A stretch of DNA of 8,775 bases from Flavobacteriales bacterium (GTDB lineage Bacteria > Bacteroidota > Bacteroidia > Flavobacteriales_D > Crocinitomicaceae): positions 1-8,775 of the forward strand of contig CANHQC010000069.1 in NCBI GenBank assembly GCA_947462695.1, given 5' to 3'. The notes under the pieces were generated by a model, which was given only the letters and a program-made list of their open reading frames with translations, had not been told where the DNA came from and did not search any database. The translations under genes and the position numbers were made by a program. Below, piece after piece: positions 7,056 through 8,775 of this stretch. The first letter of the stretch is position 1. Each line of letters opens with the position of its first letter.

Positions 7056-7574
7056 ATGGCAGCACAAACAATGAATAGAGTAAAATCTGCAGATATAGAG
7101 TTAAAGGATAAACTCGTTGCTGTAAACCGTGTAACCAAAGTAACCAAAGGAGGTAGAACATTTAGTTTTTCTGCTATTGTTGTAGTTGGAGATGAGAATG
7201 GAATCGTTGGACACGGTCTTGGAAAAGCAAAAGAGGTAACAGAGGCAATTACAAAAGGAATTGACGATGCAAAAAAGAATTTGATCAAGGTTCCAATTCT
7301 GAAAGGCACTGTACCACATCCACAAAAAGGTAAATTCGGAGGCGCACAGGTGTTTTTGAAACCGGCTACGGTTGGTACAGGTGTTATCGCAGGTGGTGCG
7401 ATGCGTGCCGTACTTGAGAGCGCAGGTGTTCATAACATTCTTGCTAAATCTCAAGGATCTTCAAACCCGCACAACGTGGTAAAAGCAACTATAGATGCAT
7501 TAGCTAATATGCGTGATGCAGTTGCAGTTGCAAGACAGCGTGGAATTACAATTGATAAAGTATTTAACGGTTAA
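7056..7574 (+). CDS. rpsE: Small-subunit ribosomal protein uS5 (S5)
   Basis: uS5 lies at the mRNA entry side of the 30S subunit near helix 34 and influences decoding accuracy; spectinomycin-resistance changes map to its N-terminal loop in other bacteria. The 172 residues contain the dsRBD-like N-terminal domain with [24 protein letters not shown] (23-46) and [10 protein letters not shown] (52-61), then [35 protein letters not shown] (87-121), [27 protein letters not shown] (123-149) and the C-terminal helix. The KGGR loop is unbroken. ATG 7056 is three bases (gaa) from the rplR stop. The stop is TAA followed in frame by TAG. Confidence 0.98.
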   Translation: MAAQTMNRVKSADIELKDKLVAVNRVTKVTKGGRTFSFSAIVVVGDENGIVGHGLGKAKEVTEAITKGIDDAKKNLIKVPILKGTVPHPQKGKFGGAQVFLKPATVGTGVIAGGAMRAVLESAGVHNILAKSQGSSNPHNVVKATIDALANMRDAVAVARQRGITIDKVFNG

Positions 7575-7584
7575 TAGACGAACG

Positions 7585-7761
7585 ATGGCTAAAATTAAAA
7601 TTAAGCAAGTAAGAAGCGCTATTAAACGTCCAGCTGATCAAAAAGCGACGATCAAGGCGTTGGGATTTAAGAAGTTGAATCAAGTGATTGAACATGAAGC
7701 AACTCCTCAAATCTTGGGTATGGTGAAAAAAGTACAACACCTATTAGTTGTTGTAGAGTAA
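7585..7761 (+). CDS. rpmD: Large-subunit ribosomal protein uL30 (L30)
   Basis: uL30 is a small 50S protein found only in some bacterial lineages' minimal sets but common in Bacteroidota. The 58 residues match the usual length. It starts MAKIKIKQVRSAIKRP (1-16), with the KATIKALGFKKLNQ element (20-33) that defines the family, and ends VQHLLVVVE. ATG 7585 is 10 bases after the rpsE stop; an upstream in-frame reading from 7513 lies inside rpsE and is not a plausible start. No SD is visible in the gap (tagacgaacg). Confidence 0.96.
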   Translation: MAKIKIKQVRSAIKRPADQKATIKALGFKKLNQVIEHEATPQILGMVKKVQHLLVVVE

Positions 7762-7781
7762 AACCTATTAAATCTAAAGAA

Positions 7782-8228
7782 ATGAATTTACATACATTAA
7801 CTCCCGCTAGTGGTTCCGTAAAAAGAGAAAAACGTATTGCACGTGGTCAGGGTTCTGGTCATGGTGGCACGTCTACTCGTGGACACAAAGGAGCAAAATC
7901 AAGATCTGGTTACAAAACTAAAATTGGATTCGAAGGTGGACAAATGCCGTTACAAAGGCGTGTGCCAAAATTCGGTTTCAAGAATATTAACCGTGTAGAA
8001 TACAAGGCCATTAACCTTGATATCATTCAGTCACTTGTTGACCGCAAAAATCTTTCAGAAATCAATCCTGATGTGCTGCGTGAAAACGGGTTAGTTTCCA
8101 GAAATGAATTGGTAAAGATTCTTGGACGTGGTGAGCTTAAAGCGAAAATTAACGTGACTGCTCATAAGTTTTCTACCTCTGCTCGATCATTGATTGAGGC
8201 ACAAGGAGGGAATTGTTCCGAAATCTAA
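7782..8228 (+). CDS. rplO: Large-subunit ribosomal protein uL15 (L15)
   Basis: uL15 binds 23S rRNA in mid to late 50S assembly. The 148 residues split into a flexible glycine- and arginine-rich N-terminal half and a folded C-terminal domain. The N-terminal half has IARGQGSGHGGTSTRGHKGAKS (19-40), GFEGGQMPLQRRVPKFGF (49-66) and little secondary structure, as usual. The folded domain includes LVSRNELVKILGRGELKAKINV (104-125) and SARSLIEAQGG (133-143). The final residues NCSEI after the conserved Gly-Gly differ from the usual short valine-rich or acidic end, but the stop is at the normal place. ATG 7782 follows a 20-base gap after rpmD with no clear SD. Confidence 0.97.
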   Translation: MNLHTLTPASGSVKREKRIARGQGSGHGGTSTRGHKGAKSRSGYKTKIGFEGGQMPLQRRVPKFGFKNINRVEYKAINLDIIQSLVDRKNLSEINPDVLRENGLVSRNELVKILGRGELKAKINVTAHKFSTSARSLIEAQGGNCSEI

Positions 8229-8250
8229 TTAACTTTGCCGACTTTTTAAG

Positions 8251-8775
8251 ATGAAACGTTTTATACAAAATATCAAAAACATCTGGAAAGTAGAGGAGCT
8301 GCGCAAGCGAATTCTGCTCACGATAGGATTAATTCTAGTCTATCGTGTGGGTTCTTTTGTGATTCTCCCAGGCGTGAATTATGACCAACTATTAGCTAGT
8401 TCTAAAGCAAGTGGTGGTGAAAACGCGCTTGAAACACTACTCTCGTTGTTTTCAGGAGGTGGATTTACCAATGCATCAATTATGGCGCTGGGAATTATGC
8501 CTTACATTAGTGCATCCATCATAATGCAACTTTTAGGTATGGCTGTTCCGGCTGTTCAAAAAATGCAAAATGAAGGGGAATCTGGAAGAAAACAAATCAA
8601 CAACTACACACGAATTCTTACGATTGTAATTTGTGCACTTCAGGCACCAAGCTATCTTACGCTTTACGTGCAATCAAAAGGAGCAATGCCAGTTGATGCA
8701 TCAACATTTTGGTGGACGCAGACAATCCTAGTGTTAATCGCTGGATCGATGTTCGCTGTATGGTTAGGTGAGCGA
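8251..8775 (+). CDS. secY: Preprotein translocase channel subunit SecY, 3' partial
   Basis: SecY forms the protein-conducting channel in the inner membrane, with SecE and SecG, for secreted and membrane proteins. The first 175 codons are present and the frame is open to the window's end. The cytosolic start reads FIQNIKNIWKVEELRKRI, followed by TM1 (about 20-40), the loop and plug/TM2a with TLLSLFSGGGFTNASIMALG (62-81), TM2b with IMPYISASIIMQLL (82-95), a cytosolic loop (about 101-120, VQKMQNEGESGRKQ), TM3 (about 121-140) and TM4 entered at about 156. The window stops at WLGER, just before the conserved cytosolic loop C4. Its position after rplO is conserved in bacteria. The 22-base gap contains TAACTTTG, discussed under findings. 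Confidence 0.97.
   Translation, partial: MKRFIQNIKNIWKVEELRKRILLTIGLILVYRVGSFVILPGVNYDQLLASSKASGGENALETLLSLFSGGGFTNASIMALGIMPYISASIIMQLLGMAVPAVQKMQNEGESGRKQINNYTRILTIVICALQAPSYLTLYVQSKGAMPVDASTFWWTQTILVLIAGSMFAVWLGER

Noticed and set aside
8203..8209. AAGGAGG, a perfect anti-SD complement near the end of rplO
   Set aside because: It is 41 bases upstream of the secY ATG, too far to serve it. The only candidate start close by is a TTG three bases on, leading to a 13-codon frame. It encodes the conserved Gly-Gly of uL15.

Overview
This window is a stretch of the bacterial core ribosomal-protein superoperon: the S10 gene group running straight into the spc group. Twenty genes, all on the + strand, fill nearly all of the 8775 bases. 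Eighteen are complete. The uL4 gene (rplD) is cut by the left edge, and secY is cut by the right edge after 175 codons. Order: rplD-rplW-rplB-rpsS-rplV-rpsC-rplP-rpmC-rpsQ | rplN-rplX-rplE-rpsN-rpsH-rplF-rplR-rpsE-rpmD-rplO-secY. This is the canonical bacterial order. I see no inserted gene, broken gene, RNA gene, mobile element or CRISPR array.

Organism: the proteins look like Bacteroidota, most likely Flavobacteriales-like. The clues are uL2 with [10 protein letters not shown] followed by GGHPRSR, uL29 with [16 protein letters not shown], the 85-residue bS17-type uS17 opening [12 protein letters not shown], uS19 with TWSRAS followed by TPDFVG, AT-leaning codon use, and start regions that mostly lack a Shine-Dalgarno (SD) sequence. 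I cannot name a genus. The assignment rests on remembered family sequences, not on a search.

Layout: positions 1-4115 hold the S10-type genes (uL4 to uS17), mostly 23S and 16S binding proteins around the exit tunnel, the peptidyl transferase centre and the small-subunit head. Positions 4125-8228 hold the spc-type genes (uL14 to uL15). From 8251 comes the start of SecY, the translocon channel that docks at the same tunnel exit built partly by uL23, uL29, uL22 and uL24. Gaps between genes are 3-29 bases, and one pair (rplX/rplE) overlaps by one base. No stretch over 30 bases lacks a gene, and no gap holds a convincing terminator. The whole window is therefore probably one transcription unit entered from upstream.

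No previously undescribed system is visible. The points worth a second look are small: a lone strong SD at rplE written inside rplX codons, an extended uS14, an out-of-frame ATG at the rplX start, a Gly-to-Pro change in uS19, the absence of TGA stops, and ambiguous start codons for rplW, rplX, rpsQ and rplR.
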